From: Promethearchaeota archaeon
GTDB taxonomy: Archaea > Asgardarchaeota > Lokiarchaeia > Sigyniarchaeales > SOKP01
DNA: 64,000 bases
Direction of reading: 5' to 3'
NCBI GenBank assembly: GCA_030603385.1
Contig: JAUVXW010000003.1
Span: 124,001 to 188,000 of the forward strand
A program made the translations under genes and the position numbers. The notes beneath the pieces are model-generated. The model did no database searches, was not told where the DNA came from, and was given only the letters and a program-made list of their open reading frames with translations. Positions within the stretch are counted from its first letter, which is position 1. Every line of letters begins with the position of its first letter. This document shows positions 53,489 to 63,099 of the stretch, piece after piece.

Positions 53489-54541
53489 ATGGTTATTGAG
53501 ACGAGTATAACTAAGATGCTTGGGATTAAGCATCCTATAATTGCAGCTCCAATGGGTCCTTTTTTTACTACTGAACTCACAATAGCTGTTTCAGAAGCGG
53601 GAGGTTTAGGAGTACTGAGTCATACTGGTTTACTTAGCGAATTTCAAGCTCGTAGATTTCCTACAGAGATAATGAAAGAGAACATGTTAAAAGTTGTTGA
53701 ACAAACTGATAAACCTTTTGGTTTTAACATCAGAACTTCCCGAACCGAGCAAAGTGGTTCGAGAATTTGTAAAGAAATCCCAAAATTCATAATGGAAAAC
53801 CAAAGGATTCGAGAACAGTGCGTGTATGCTGTAACTAGTGCAGGGTCTTCAAGAATGTTACCTCAATCAAAATCTTTCCAAAAATTAAAGGAAAACGGTT
53901 CAAAAATTAAACATTTCCATGTTGCTCCCGCTTTATGGCTTGCAGATAAATGTGTTGCCTCAGGAGTAGATGGGTTGGTGATTACTGGGGGTGAAGGAGG
54001 TGGACATCAATCTTACGAAAGGGTGAGCAGTCTAGTTTTGCTACAACAGACAATACAGAAATATCCCGATTTTCCTATTGTGGCGTGTGGGGGATTTGCA
54101 ACTGGTCAAAGCCTAGCGGCTGCTTTAGCGATGGGTGCTGGAGCTGTTGCGATGGGCTCTCGATTTATAGCATCTAAAGAAAGTGAATTTCATGATTCTT
54201 ATAAAAATATAGTTCCCTCTGCGAAAGCTCAGGATACAGTATTAACTACTGGTGCGTTAGGGTTTATTCGTTTATGGAAAAACGAGTATTCACTCCATCA
54301 TGAACTTGTGGCAAATAAAGAAGAAAAAATGGCTCAAGAAGCAGCTATGACTCTAGAGGACGCTAATGAAGTAGCAGAAAAATACGAATTAGCTTACCAA
54401 GGTAATATAAATGATGGGGCTGTTCCTTTAGGACAGAGTATCGGAGCTATTAATAATATTGAAGGTGTGTCTGATATTATTGATACCATCATTAAAACTG
54501 CAGAAAAAAATCTGAAGAAATCTCATTCCTACTTAAAATAA
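53489..54541 (+). CDS. NPD-family flavoprotein, second copy
   Basis: 350 residues; FMN TIM barrel as in the 30683 gene: HPIIAAPMGPFF, EAGGLGVLSH, His173 in EGGGHQSY, ACGGFATG and AVAMGSRFIAS. Most similar to the copy at 30683, more distant from 61741. It shares a 39-base upstream element with the following molybdopterin oxidoreductase operon, so the two are probably regulated together. A role as a CoA-ester oxidoreductase fits the setting better than nitronate oxidation. Confidence 0.86.
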   Translation: MVIETSITKMLGIKHPIIAAPMGPFFTTELTIAVSEAGGLGVLSHTGLLSEFQARRFPTEIMKENMLKVVEQTDKPFGFNIRTSRTEQSGSRICKEIPKFIMENQRIREQCVYAVTSAGSSRMLPQSKSFQKLKENGSKIKHFHVAPALWLADKCVASGVDGLVITGGEGGGHQSYERVSSLVLLQQTIQKYPDFPIVACGGFATGQSLAAALAMGAGAVAMGSRFIASKESEFHDSYKNIVPSAKAQDTVLTTGALGFIRLWKNEYSLHHELVANKEEKMAQEAAMTLEDANEVAEKYELAYQGNINDGAVPLGQSIGAINNIEGVSDIIDTIIKTAEKNLKKSHSYLK

Positions 54542-54610
54542 ATCTTCTTTTTTCATTTTAATTAGTAGAAAATCTATTTTTTCTTATCAAATCTGACTTC
54601 AAATGATTTC

Positions 54611-54649
54611 TTTAAAGTTAATAACTAAAGGATTCTAGAATTACTTTAA
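54611..54649 (+). promoter_or_regulatory. 39-base upstream element, copy 2
   Basis: AAGTTAATAACTAAAGGATT continues into CTAGAATTACTTTAA, 36 of 39 bases identical to 53420-53458. It ends 75 bases before the ATG at 54725 of the molybdopterin oxidoreductase gene. Flanking bases are not conserved, which argues that the element itself is under selection or was copied recently. Confidence 0.6.
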
Positions 54650-54724
54650 TAAAACTATAAATTTTCAAATAACAAAATTATTTCTAAAAAATATAAAATT
54701 ATCAATAATCTAGTGGTAGATATT

Positions 54725-57031
54725 ATGGTAAGTCAAGAAGATGATGAAGGAGTAAAAATTGTAAGAACTACTTCTGCATTTGATTGTGGTGGTCGATGTC
54801 CCTTAAGGTTCCATATTAAGGATGGAAAGATTATACGAGTAGAAGGTGATGATTCTGCAGACTCTGACAAACAACTTAGGGCATGTTTAAGGTGTAGATC
54901 AATTAGACAGTATATTTATCATCCAGAAAGATTAAGATATCCCTTAAAAAGAGCTGGTCCTAAGGGTTCTGGCAAATTTGAAAGGATTTCATGGGATGAA
55001 GCTTATGATACTATCGTAAAGAAACTAAAGGAAACAATAGAGAAATATGGAAATCAAAGTATATTATATATTACAGGAGGAGGTTATTTTGGAGCATTAC
55101 ACGGTGCCGGAGTGGCTTATGCAAGATTATTGAATTCGCTTGGTGGATATTCAACATCATATGGTAATATTTCTTCCCAAGGAGCAATTTTTGGAACTCA
55201 AGCATCATATGGTTTTGGTCAGATCTTTGTTGGCAACAGCCGGGAAGATTGGATGAATACAAAATTAATTATATGCTGGGGTTGGGATCCTGCTCGTCAG
55301 ATTTCAGGGACAAATACATTATGGTGGTTAATAAAAGCTAAAGAAAATGGAGCTAAAGTTATTGTTATTGACCCGCGCTATTCGGATACTGCTTTAGTAG
55401 CCGCTGATCAATGGATCCCTATAATTCCAGGAACGGATACAGCTATGATGGCAGCGATGGCTAATGTTATCCTTAGAGAAAATTTACATGATCAAGAGTT
55501 TCTCGATAAATACACTCATGGTTTTGATAAATATAGAGAATATGTAATGGGAGAGGAAGATGGAATTCCCAAGACACCAGAGTGGGCTGAAAAAATATGC
55601 GGTGTGAAAGCTTCTGTTATTGCAGATTTAGCCCGTGAATATGCCACTACCAAACCTGCAGCATTAGAAGATTGCCAAGGTCCTGCTCGTTCAGCAATGG
55701 GCGGACAATACAATCGAGGAGCTATAACACTTTCTGCAATGACAGGAAATATCGGAAAACCAGGTGGAAGTGCTTGTGGTGGACTTCATGGGATTCCATA
55801 TGGTCATATGTTTAGAGGAATTATGATTCCTCCAGGTAGAAATACTGCTTGGCCAAAAGGTAAGTCTTTAAGGGGAAATATTAATCCCAGAGATCGTTTA
55901 GATACCAGAGTTCATGTAAATAAGATTTTTGATGCAATCCTTCATGGTAAATCTGGAGGTTATCCTTTTGACGTAAAATTTGCTTGGTTTGCGGTTTGTG
56001 ATTTCGTAAATCAAATAGGAAATGCAAATAAATCAGCAAAAGCTATGAGCCGAGAGGATTTATTTACAGTTGTTCCAGAACTATGGTTAACTCCCACAGC
56101 TCAATATGCTGATATTGTCCTTCCTGTGACAGGCTTTTCGTCAAGGAGTGACCTTACAAGACCTTGGCCTTCAGGACCTTATTTTGGTCATATGAATAAA
56201 GCTATTGAACCTATGGGTGAATGTAAGGATGATATACAAATAGCAGAAGAATTAGCTGAAAGACTAGGTATTAAAAACTTTAAAAGAGAGGAACTTATTG
56301 AACAATATTTAAAAAACCCCCAACTCGCTCCAATGAAAGGAATATTAGACAAATATGATGATATTAATGATAAATGGCTTCGCTTACTCGCTGTTATGGG
56401 ACAAGATGTTCGGGAAAATGTTAAAGATTATGACAAATATAAAAAGGAAGGGCTCCATAGAATTGAACTTAAAGAACCATACGTAGCATTCAAAAAGAAC
56501 ATAGACGATATAGAAAAAAATCCATTCCCAACACCCTCAGGGAAGATTGAAATCTATTCCGATCAAATTGCAAGCTGGAATAATCCTATTTGTCCACCTA
56601 TTGCGAAATATGTGCCAACGTGGGAGAATCGTGATGATCCTTTAGTAGAAAAATATCCACTTCAATTGATTTCACCTCATCCAAGACAAAGGGTGCATTC
56701 CGAACTATATAAAATCGAATGGCTCATGGAAGCAATACCTCATCGAATGTGGATAAATCCAGCTGATGCAGAACCTAGAGACATTAGAAACGGCGATATG
56801 TGTTTAGTCTCCAACGATAGAGGGACGGTAGCAATAGAAGCTTTTATCACAAGAAGAATTATTCCCGGAGTTGTTTGTATTTATGAAGGTGCATGGTATG
56901 ATCCTGATGAGAAAGGAATCGACAGAGGTGCATGTGCAAATACACTTACCAAGGATGCAATGAGTGAAGGAGGCGCTGCTGCATTAAAAACATGTCTGGT
57001 TCAAGTGAAATTGGAGAAAGGAGGTGCCTAA
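54725..57031 (+). CDS. Molybdopterin/tungstopterin oxidoreductase catalytic subunit, second copy
   Basis: 768 residues from the ATG at 54725; a GTG at 54713 would add four. DMSO reductase family layout like the gene at 20987: RACLRCRS, FERISWDEA, GWDPARQISG, IPIIPGTDTAMMAAM, and a C-terminal dinucleotide-binding domain. The probable metal ligand is Ser150 (GNISSQG). The N-terminal cluster motif has lost its first Cys: it reads TSAFDCGGRC (Ala18, then Cys21 and Cys25, Cys54), with one extra Cys57. No Tat signal, so cytoplasmic. It partners with the Fe-S/GltD fusion at 57034. Confidence 0.92.
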   Translation: MVSQEDDEGVKIVRTTSAFDCGGRCPLRFHIKDGKIIRVEGDDSADSDKQLRACLRCRSIRQYIYHPERLRYPLKRAGPKGSGKFERISWDEAYDTIVKKLKETIEKYGNQSILYITGGGYFGALHGAGVAYARLLNSLGGYSTSYGNISSQGAIFGTQASYGFGQIFVGNSREDWMNTKLIICWGWDPARQISGTNTLWWLIKAKENGAKVIVIDPRYSDTALVAADQWIPIIPGTDTAMMAAMANVILRENLHDQEFLDKYTHGFDKYREYVMGEEDGIPKTPEWAEKICGVKASVIADLAREYATTKPAALEDCQGPARSAMGGQYNRGAITLSAMTGNIGKPGGSACGGLHGIPYGHMFRGIMIPPGRNTAWPKGKSLRGNINPRDRLDTRVHVNKIFDAILHGKSGGYPFDVKFAWFAVCDFVNQIGNANKSAKAMSREDLFTVVPELWLTPTAQYADIVLPVTGFSSRSDLTRPWPSGPYFGHMNKAIEPMGECKDDIQIAEELAERLGIKNFKREELIEQYLKNPQLAPMKGILDKYDDINDKWLRLLAVMGQDVRENVKDYDKYKKEGLHRIELKEPYVAFKKNIDDIEKNPFPTPSGKIEIYSDQIASWNNPICPPIAKYVPTWENRDDPLVEKYPLQLISPHPRQRVHSELYKIEWLMEAIPHRMWINPADAEPRDIRNGDMCLVSNDRGTVAIEAFITRRIIPGVVCIYEGAWYDPDEKGIDRGACANTLTKDAMSEGGAAALKTCLVQVKLEKGGA
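57020..57026 (+). promoter_or_regulatory. Strong Shine-Dalgarno site that fixes the start of the Fe-S/GltD fusion
   Basis: GGAGGTG, 7 bases before the ATG at 57034. It lies at the very end of the catalytic-subunit gene, so the two genes are translated together, and it rules out the longer frame that begins at 56992. Confidence 0.85.
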
Positions 57032-57033
57032 AT

Positions 57034-59040
57034 ATGCAAGTAGGATTTTACTTTGACCAAACAAGGTGCACAGGTTGTAATGCTTGTAGAGTGGCATGTA
57101 AAGATTGGCATGACCAACCGTCAAGTCCCGCTTCATGGATGAGAATCAATTACCAAGAAGAAGGTCCATTTCCTAATGTCTTTGCTAGCTATCTTATCTC
57201 AAATTGTTATCATTGTGAAGAACCTGTTTGTGCTTTTGTTTGTCCGAATGAGGCAATAAGTAAAAGAGAGGAAGATGGGATTGTTGTAGTTGATAAAGAT
57301 AAATGTCGGGAAGAAGTTCCATGCGGCTTAATTTCAAAAGAAAAAATGGGCGCTAGTTACTCATATGGTGAATTACAAGCACCTTGTCAAATCGCATGCC
57401 CGGTTCATCTTCATATTCCTGCGTACACTGCTTTGATAGCTAAGGGTAAGTTTAAGGAATCTTTAGATTTAATTAGACAGAGGATGCCTTTACCTTCAGT
57501 ATGTGGTCGTGTTTGCCTTCATCCTTGCGAAGAGGTTTGTGCTCGAAAAGATGTGGATCAAGCAATTGCTATTGAAGCACTGAAAGGATTTGTAGCAGAT
57601 AACGTATCTGAAGAACCGCCAAAACGCTTACTGCAAACTCAATCAGAAAAAGTTGCGATAATTGGGTCTGGTCCTGCAGGTTTAGCAGCAGCTTACGACC
57701 TAATTAGAATGGGTTATGGTGTTACTATTTTTGAAGCGTCGTCCCGTGCTGGAGGTATGCTGGCCGTAGGAATTCCAGAACACAGGTTACCACGTGATGT
57801 TCTCAACAGGGATATTGATTATATTAAAGCACTTGGGGTTGAAATAAAGACTAATACTTTAATAGATCTAAATCAAGGTTTAGAGGATCTATTAAAACAG
57901 GGATATGGTGCTGTACTAGTTGCAATTGGGGCTCATAAAGGGAAGAAACTTGGTATTCCTGGGGCTGATCTAGACGGGGTTTTAGTAGGAACTTCATTTA
58001 TGCGAGATGTTAATCTTGGTAAAGAAGTTAAACTCGGTAAAAAAGTATTAATCATAGGCGGTGGAAATGTTGCGATGGATTGTGCACGCACTGCCCGTCG
58101 TCTTGGTACTACAGAAGTAGGTGTATCCTGTCTTGAATGTTGTGATGATATGCCTGCAGATATATTGGAAGTTGATCAAGCTCGTGAAGAAGGAATTCAG
58201 ATCTATGATTCTCGTTCTTTCACGAAAATTTTGAATAATAATGGAAAAGTAGCTGGAGTAGGATGTCTTGAGATTACAGGATGCACATTTGATGATGATG
58301 GAGAAGCTCACTTTGATGTAGTAAGTGATGAAGAACACACTTTAGAGGCTGATACAGTTATTTTTGCTATAGGTCAAGTTCCTGAAGTTAGCAATTCTAG
58401 TATAATAAAAATCAGTAAGAGGGGTACTATCACCGCAGATTCTGAAACTTTGATGCTTGTAACCAAGGGCTTGTTTGTTGCCGGAGATTGCTTTAGCGGT
58501 ATAGCAAGTATTATTGATGCAATCGCGAGTGGTCAAAAATCAGCATCTAAAATTCATCGTTATCTTCAAGGTGATGTACTTAGAGTTAGATCAAGTCCAG
58601 AAATTGCAGCAACCGAAATAATAGTCGACATCCCCCCAGAGACGGAGAAAAAAGAGCGCCAACCCATGCCACTTCTGTCAGCATCCGAGAGAGTTTCTAA
58701 TTTCAAGGAGGTCACTTTAGGTTTCAGTGAGGAAGCAGCTATAACTGAAGCCGAGAGATGTTTTAATTGTGCAGGGCATTTGTGTAAAGATGTCTGTCCT
58801 TATTCTGCACCTCAGTTTGTTGAAGAAGAAAAAGCTAGAATGCAAAAATGTAATTATTGTGTTGATCGATTTGATGTTGGAAAACAACCAATATGTGTTG
58901 AAGCTTGTTATGCGCGTGCTCTTGATTCGGGAACTTTAGAAGAATTAAAGTCAAAATATGGAGATATTCGAAAATCACCGGGTTTTTCTTATTCAATCAG
59001 TGTAAAACCAGCAATTTTATTTAAACCAAAAAAGAAATAA
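57034..59040 (+). CDS. DmsB-like Fe-S subunit with a nested GltD-type flavoprotein
   Basis: 668 residues. Residues 1-97 are the start of a DmsB-type ferredoxin (C12/15/18/22; C58/61/66/70; C91 and C97). There the sequence is interrupted by a ~480-residue GltD-like unit: its own Cys set (C118, C122, C157, C161, C165, C169), FAD motif GSGPAG at 211-216, NAD(P)H motif GGGNVA at 342-347, and GDCFSG near 484. The ferredoxin then resumes (C584, C588 with CPYSAPQF; C606, C609, C621, C625) and ends like the 185-residue subunit at 20433. The flavin unit would link NAD(P)H to the Mo/W enzyme encoded just upstream. GGAGGTG precedes the ATG. Confidence 0.9.
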   Translation: MQVGFYFDQTRCTGCNACRVACKDWHDQPSSPASWMRINYQEEGPFPNVFASYLISNCYHCEEPVCAFVCPNEAISKREEDGIVVVDKDKCREEVPCGLISKEKMGASYSYGELQAPCQIACPVHLHIPAYTALIAKGKFKESLDLIRQRMPLPSVCGRVCLHPCEEVCARKDVDQAIAIEALKGFVADNVSEEPPKRLLQTQSEKVAIIGSGPAGLAAAYDLIRMGYGVTIFEASSRAGGMLAVGIPEHRLPRDVLNRDIDYIKALGVEIKTNTLIDLNQGLEDLLKQGYGAVLVAIGAHKGKKLGIPGADLDGVLVGTSFMRDVNLGKEVKLGKKVLIIGGGNVAMDCARTARRLGTTEVGVSCLECCDDMPADILEVDQAREEGIQIYDSRSFTKILNNNGKVAGVGCLEITGCTFDDDGEAHFDVVSDEEHTLEADTVIFAIGQVPEVSNSSIIKISKRGTITADSETLMLVTKGLFVAGDCFSGIASIIDAIASGQKSASKIHRYLQGDVLRVRSSPEIAATEIIVDIPPETEKKERQPMPLLSASERVSNFKEVTLGFSEEAAITEAERCFNCAGHLCKDVCPYSAPQFVEEEKARMQKCNYCVDRFDVGKQPICVEACYARALDSGTLEELKSKYGDIRKSPGFSYSISVKPAILFKPKKK

Positions 59041-59117
59041 GCAATACAAAATTTTTTATTTTTTTTGTCTATTTAGTATACTAATATATTTTTAGATATT
59101 TAGAGGAATGTTTATAT

Positions 59118-60272
59118 ATGGATGAAGAAATCGAAATTCATGGTTTTTGTAATGAAAGATTCACGGCTGTAAAAAAGGCATTTGCGAAAAATTTTGAGAT
59201 AGACGGAGATATTGGGGCTAGTTTTGCTGCTACTCTAGACGGGAAGTTTGTTATCGATATATGGGGTGGTTATGCTGACAAAGCTAAATCGAGACCATGG
59301 GAAGAAAACACAATTGTAAATGTATATTCGACAACCAAAGTGATGACAATAATATGTGCACTCATGTTAGTCGATCGCGGACTACTCGATCTAGATGCTC
59401 TTGTAGCGAAATACTGGCCAGAATTCGCCCAAAATGGAAAAGAAAAAATTTTAGTTCGACAAATTTTCAGTCACTCTTCTGGTTTAGCCGGATGGGAAGA
59501 GAAAATAAGAGCCGAAGATCTTTACAATTGGGACAAAGTTGTGAATCTGCTTGCTGCTCAAAAACCATGGTGGGAACCAGGAACCAAGAGTGGATACCAT
59601 GCTATTACACACGGTTATCTTTTAGGGGAGTTAGTTAGACGTATTACTGGTAAATCTTTAGGTACTTTTTTTAAAGAAGAAGTGGCTGGACCACTTAATG
59701 CAGATTTCCATATTGGATTCGGACAAGAACACGATAGTAGAGTAGCCGATTTAATTCCCCCCTATGTACCTCAAAAAGGTGATCCAGGGTATGTTGAAAT
59801 GGATCCTAACTCCATTTTTAGTCGTGTTTTTTCTAATCCACTTTTAACGACAGACCATATAAAAACGCGAGAATGGCGCGCTGCTGAGATTCCTGCAGCA
59901 GGAGGGCATGGTAATGCAAGATCAGTAGCGAAAGTCGCATCAGCCATAGCATGTGGTGGTGAAGTAGATGATGTTCGGCTTTTAAAAATGGAGACAATCA
60001 AAAAAGCAATGGAAGAGCAAAGTTACATGCAAGATCTTGTTATGTTAATGCCAATTCGGTTTGGTGTGGGTTTTGGACTTCCGAGTAAAGAGCTCCCTTT
60101 TCCAAGCCCTAATACTCTATATTGGGGTGGAGCAGGAGGAAGTGTAATCGTAATGGACCTAGATAACAAACTTAGTGTATCCTATGTAATGAATCAAATG
60201 AAAATGACAACAACAGGAGATACACGATCTGCAAGACTAATAATGTCTCTGTATGCTGGGTTGAGTAAATAA
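59118..60272 (+). CDS. Serine hydrolase of the class C beta-lactamase/EstB esterase family, second copy
   Basis: 384 residues with SxxK at Ser71-Lys74 (VNVYSTTKVM), Tyr160 (SGYHA) and WGGAGGS near the C-terminus. It is collinear with the protein at 16752, no signal peptide. It directly follows the Fe-S/GltD gene, 77 bases apart; AGAGGA lies before the ATG. Expected to cleave an ester or lactone. Confidence 0.88.
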   Translation: MDEEIEIHGFCNERFTAVKKAFAKNFEIDGDIGASFAATLDGKFVIDIWGGYADKAKSRPWEENTIVNVYSTTKVMTIICALMLVDRGLLDLDALVAKYWPEFAQNGKEKILVRQIFSHSSGLAGWEEKIRAEDLYNWDKVVNLLAAQKPWWEPGTKSGYHAITHGYLLGELVRRITGKSLGTFFKEEVAGPLNADFHIGFGQEHDSRVADLIPPYVPQKGDPGYVEMDPNSIFSRVFSNPLLTTDHIKTREWRAAEIPAAGGHGNARSVAKVASAIACGGEVDDVRLLKMETIKKAMEEQSYMQDLVMLMPIRFGVGFGLPSKELPFPSPNTLYWGGAGGSVIVMDLDNKLSVSYVMNQMKMTTTGDTRSARLIMSLYAGLSK

Positions 60273-60420
60273 ATTTAGATCTAAAACCTTTAGAAAGAAG
60301 AATTTTTTTCTAATTTTTATATTTTATTAATAACCAATACTTTGTCTAATACTTCCCAAACTAATAAAAATAGTAAATAAAATTGATTTTGTAATTATTG
60401 GTTTAGAGTTATCGTATAAA

Positions 60421-61734
60421 TTAAAGAGCTTCAACTACAGTGGCAATTCCCACACCAAAACCGCCACACATTAATTGTACGCCATATTTCTTGTTGTTGT
60501 TCTTTAAATAGTGTACCATCTCACCAAAATAGATTACTCCACTTGCTCCAATAGGATGGCCTATAGCAATTGCACCCCCAGTAGGATTAACTCGAGGATC
60601 ATCAAATTCATAACCAAAATCTTTAGAAAACGCTAAGCATGGGCTTGCGAAAGCTTCATTAGGCTCTATTACATCCATATCATCTACTGTGAGATCTGCC
60701 CTTTCCAAAGCCTTTCTCATGGCGGGAATTGGTGCCAAAAGCATGATAATAGGCTCACCACCAGCCACTGCGGTTGAAAGTATTCTAGCCATTGGTTTTA
60801 TTCCCAGTTCATCAGCTTTTTCCCGAGACATTAATAGAGTTGCTGCTGCTCCATCGACTATTTGTGAAGAATTTCCTGCGGTTACTATACCACCTTTTTG
60901 AGCAGATCTGAATACTGGCTTCAAGCTTCTTATCATTTCCCAACCTTTTTCTGGATCATCTAAATATACACTCCGTACTGTTTGATCTTTAGTAACCGTA
61001 ACCTCTTCTACCTTTTGCTTACCTGTATTTTCATCCTTTATTGGTTTCATATTTTCGTCTGTGTATCTTTTTTGATAAGTAACTGGTACGACTCGTTTGA
61101 AATATTCATCTTCATTACGCATTGCTTTCGTGGCTTTTTGATGGCTCCAAACACCAAATTGATCCAATTCTTCTCGTGTAAAACCATATCTATCATTAAT
61201 CATCTCTGAAGAAACACCTTGAGGTACGATACTTCTCAAAGGTTCATTAGTCCATCCTGGAGACATTATCATTGGATAGTTCGGAATTCGACTGGTAATT
61301 TGCATATCTGAACCCATCGCATAATGTGTCATTGACTCAACTCCCGCTGCTAAACAAATGTCACCATCTCCAACTCGAATAGCATTAGCAACTGTGTTAA
61401 TGGCTTGAAGTCCAGCGTTACAATACCTATTGACAGTTGCGCCTGCTATTTCATCAGGTAATCCTGCTAACAGTAATGCAATCCTTGCGATATTACCACC
61501 TTGTTCTCCCAATTGTGATAAACAACCCACTTGCAAATCTTCAATCTCTTTAGGATCAAAATCTGGATATCTTTCTTTTGTTCTATCTACAACCGACCTT
61601 AAAACCGTTACTAATAGGTCTTGAGCTGAACATTCTCTAAACGAACCACCAAGTTTTTTCATCTGAGCACGCCCTGATTTACCAATTGGTGTTCGAACTG
61701 CATCAACAACTACACACTCTTTTAATTCTTTCAT
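60421..61734 (-). CDS. Thiolase, degradative type, intact active site
   Basis: 437 residues. Cys105 (NRYCNAGLQ), His393 (AIAIGHPIGASG) and Cys423 (LMCGGFGVG) are present. It belongs to a different branch from the thiolases at 885, 2230 and 13746: it starts VVVDAVRTPIGKSG, as in classic acetyl-CoA acyltransferases, and has an extra charged loop (~190-250, with DENMKPIKDENTGK). GTGA lies six bases before the ATG, overlapping the end of the NPD gene upstream, so the two are coupled. Confidence 0.93.
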   Translation of the reverse strand: MKELKECVVVDAVRTPIGKSGRAQMKKLGGSFRECSAQDLLVTVLRSVVDRTKERYPDFDPKEIEDLQVGCLSQLGEQGGNIARIALLLAGLPDEIAGATVNRYCNAGLQAINTVANAIRVGDGDICLAAGVESMTHYAMGSDMQITSRIPNYPMIMSPGWTNEPLRSIVPQGVSSEMINDRYGFTREELDQFGVWSHQKATKAMRNEDEYFKRVVPVTYQKRYTDENMKPIKDENTGKQKVEEVTVTKDQTVRSVYLDDPEKGWEMIRSLKPVFRSAQKGGIVTAGNSSQIVDGAAATLLMSREKADELGIKPMARILSTAVAGGEPIIMLLAPIPAMRKALERADLTVDDMDVIEPNEAFASPCLAFSKDFGYEFDDPRVNPTGGAIAIGHPIGASGVIYFGEMVHYLKNNNKKYGVQLMCGGFGVGIATVVEAL

Positions 61735-61740
61735 TTTTCA

Positions 61741-62895
61741 TCACTCTACTATTGGATTTTCTTTTTTTATTAAATTTTCTGTCATACTTAATATTATTTC
61801 TTCTGCTTCAGTCATTATACTTTGAATTAAATCATGGACCGTTGGTATTGAGTGAATTCTACCAGTAACAACACCCGCGTTCATAAGGCTTTCATTTTCG
61901 TCCTCATCTACTAGTTTCCTGAATCCTCGCTCTTCTAAGATACGAATTTCATCGGTTGATGGACAAGGTTTCCCACGATATAGATCCGAAGCACCCTTAA
62001 TAGTTTCATCTATAACCTCAAGAGAGGCAGGATTTATTAAGAATCTCATAGGGCCAAATATTCCTCTTCCAACAATGGTGTCAAATTCAGTAGCTTTGAC
62101 CAGTTGTTCTTTCCACATTTGTTCAAAATCACCCTCTTGAGTAGCGATGAATCGTGTGCCCATTTGAACTCCTATAGCCCCCAAAGCTAGTGCAGCAGCT
62201 AAAGATGCACCATCAGCAAAACCTCCAGCACCAACAACAGGTAAATTGACAGTTCTAACTACCTCTGGGAGTAGAACCATAGAAGACGTGTCTCTCCAAG
62301 CACAATGCGCTCCTCCTTCCCTTCCTGAAGCGATGATAATATCTACACCAGATCTCTCGGCTCTTTTTGACCCTCTCACATTTGGGCATACCTGACACCA
62401 AATTATTGAAGGCAATTCCTTCTTGACTTCAAGAAATGCCCTTTTAGATCCCTTCTCTCTTGCATCTATAGCCCAAGGAAGCGGATCTCCCGCGGATGTC
62501 ACCATAACATTTAACTGATTCTTAACTTCTGGTGTTTCTTCAAAAATCTCAATAACAGCTTTCATAAATTGTCTTGACACCATAGTGAATTCTTTAGCAA
62601 TTGGTATATTAACACCAAATTTTGCTTCGGGATAATCCTTGAGCTTTTCATAAACATATCTTATCGTCTGTTTGAGAACATTTTTGGGGCTGCCACCAAC
62701 TCCGAAATCAAGTTTTCGATCTTTCTCAGGTATAAAATTCACATCAGGACCTGCCATGCCAATTGTTGAGATCAAACCTAACCCACCTTCTTTTGCTACT
62801 GTGATACATAACTTTGTGGTCGCATATGGTCCCATCCCTGCTTGTATAATTGGATACTTCGTCCCAATTATCTCTTGGAATTTTGTTTGTATCAT
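61741..62895 (-). CDS. NPD-family flavoprotein, third and most divergent copy
   Basis: 384 residues. FMN barrel motifs: YPIIQAGMGPYA, EGGLGLIST, His197 in EGGAHCAW, GAGGFADG and GVQMGTRFIATQ. It is about 35 residues longer than the copies at 30683 and 53489, with an insert near 50-75, and diverges from them in sequence. Its stop lies 6 bases before the start of the thiolase gene, pointing to one step of the same pathway, possibly a double-bond reduction before thiolysis. Confidence 0.87.
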   Translation of the reverse strand: MIQTKFQEIIGTKYPIIQAGMGPYATTKLCITVAKEGGLGLISTIGMAGPDVNFIPEKDRKLDFGVGGSPKNVLKQTIRYVYEKLKDYPEAKFGVNIPIAKEFTMVSRQFMKAVIEIFEETPEVKNQLNVMVTSAGDPLPWAIDAREKGSKRAFLEVKKELPSIIWCQVCPNVRGSKRAERSGVDIIIASGREGGAHCAWRDTSSMVLLPEVVRTVNLPVVGAGGFADGASLAAALALGAIGVQMGTRFIATQEGDFEQMWKEQLVKATEFDTIVGRGIFGPMRFLINPASLEVIDETIKGASDLYRGKPCPSTDEIRILEERGFRKLVDEDENESLMNAGVVTGRIHSIPTVHDLIQSIMTEAEEIILSMTENLIKKENPIVE

Positions 62896-63099
62896 TTTAT
62901 TTCAGTTTTTTTTATTTATTTAGACATTTTACAACCTAAAATATAATTGTTGTATTAAATTTTACATTCTTTCTAAATAAAACTATCTAACTTTATAAAG
63001 AACTCATTCATGTTTCTCTACGTGCAATGTATATCTAATACTTAGGAATTATTTAAGATTACTTCCCTTCTTTTCGAAGTGCATTTTCTTTATATTAAT

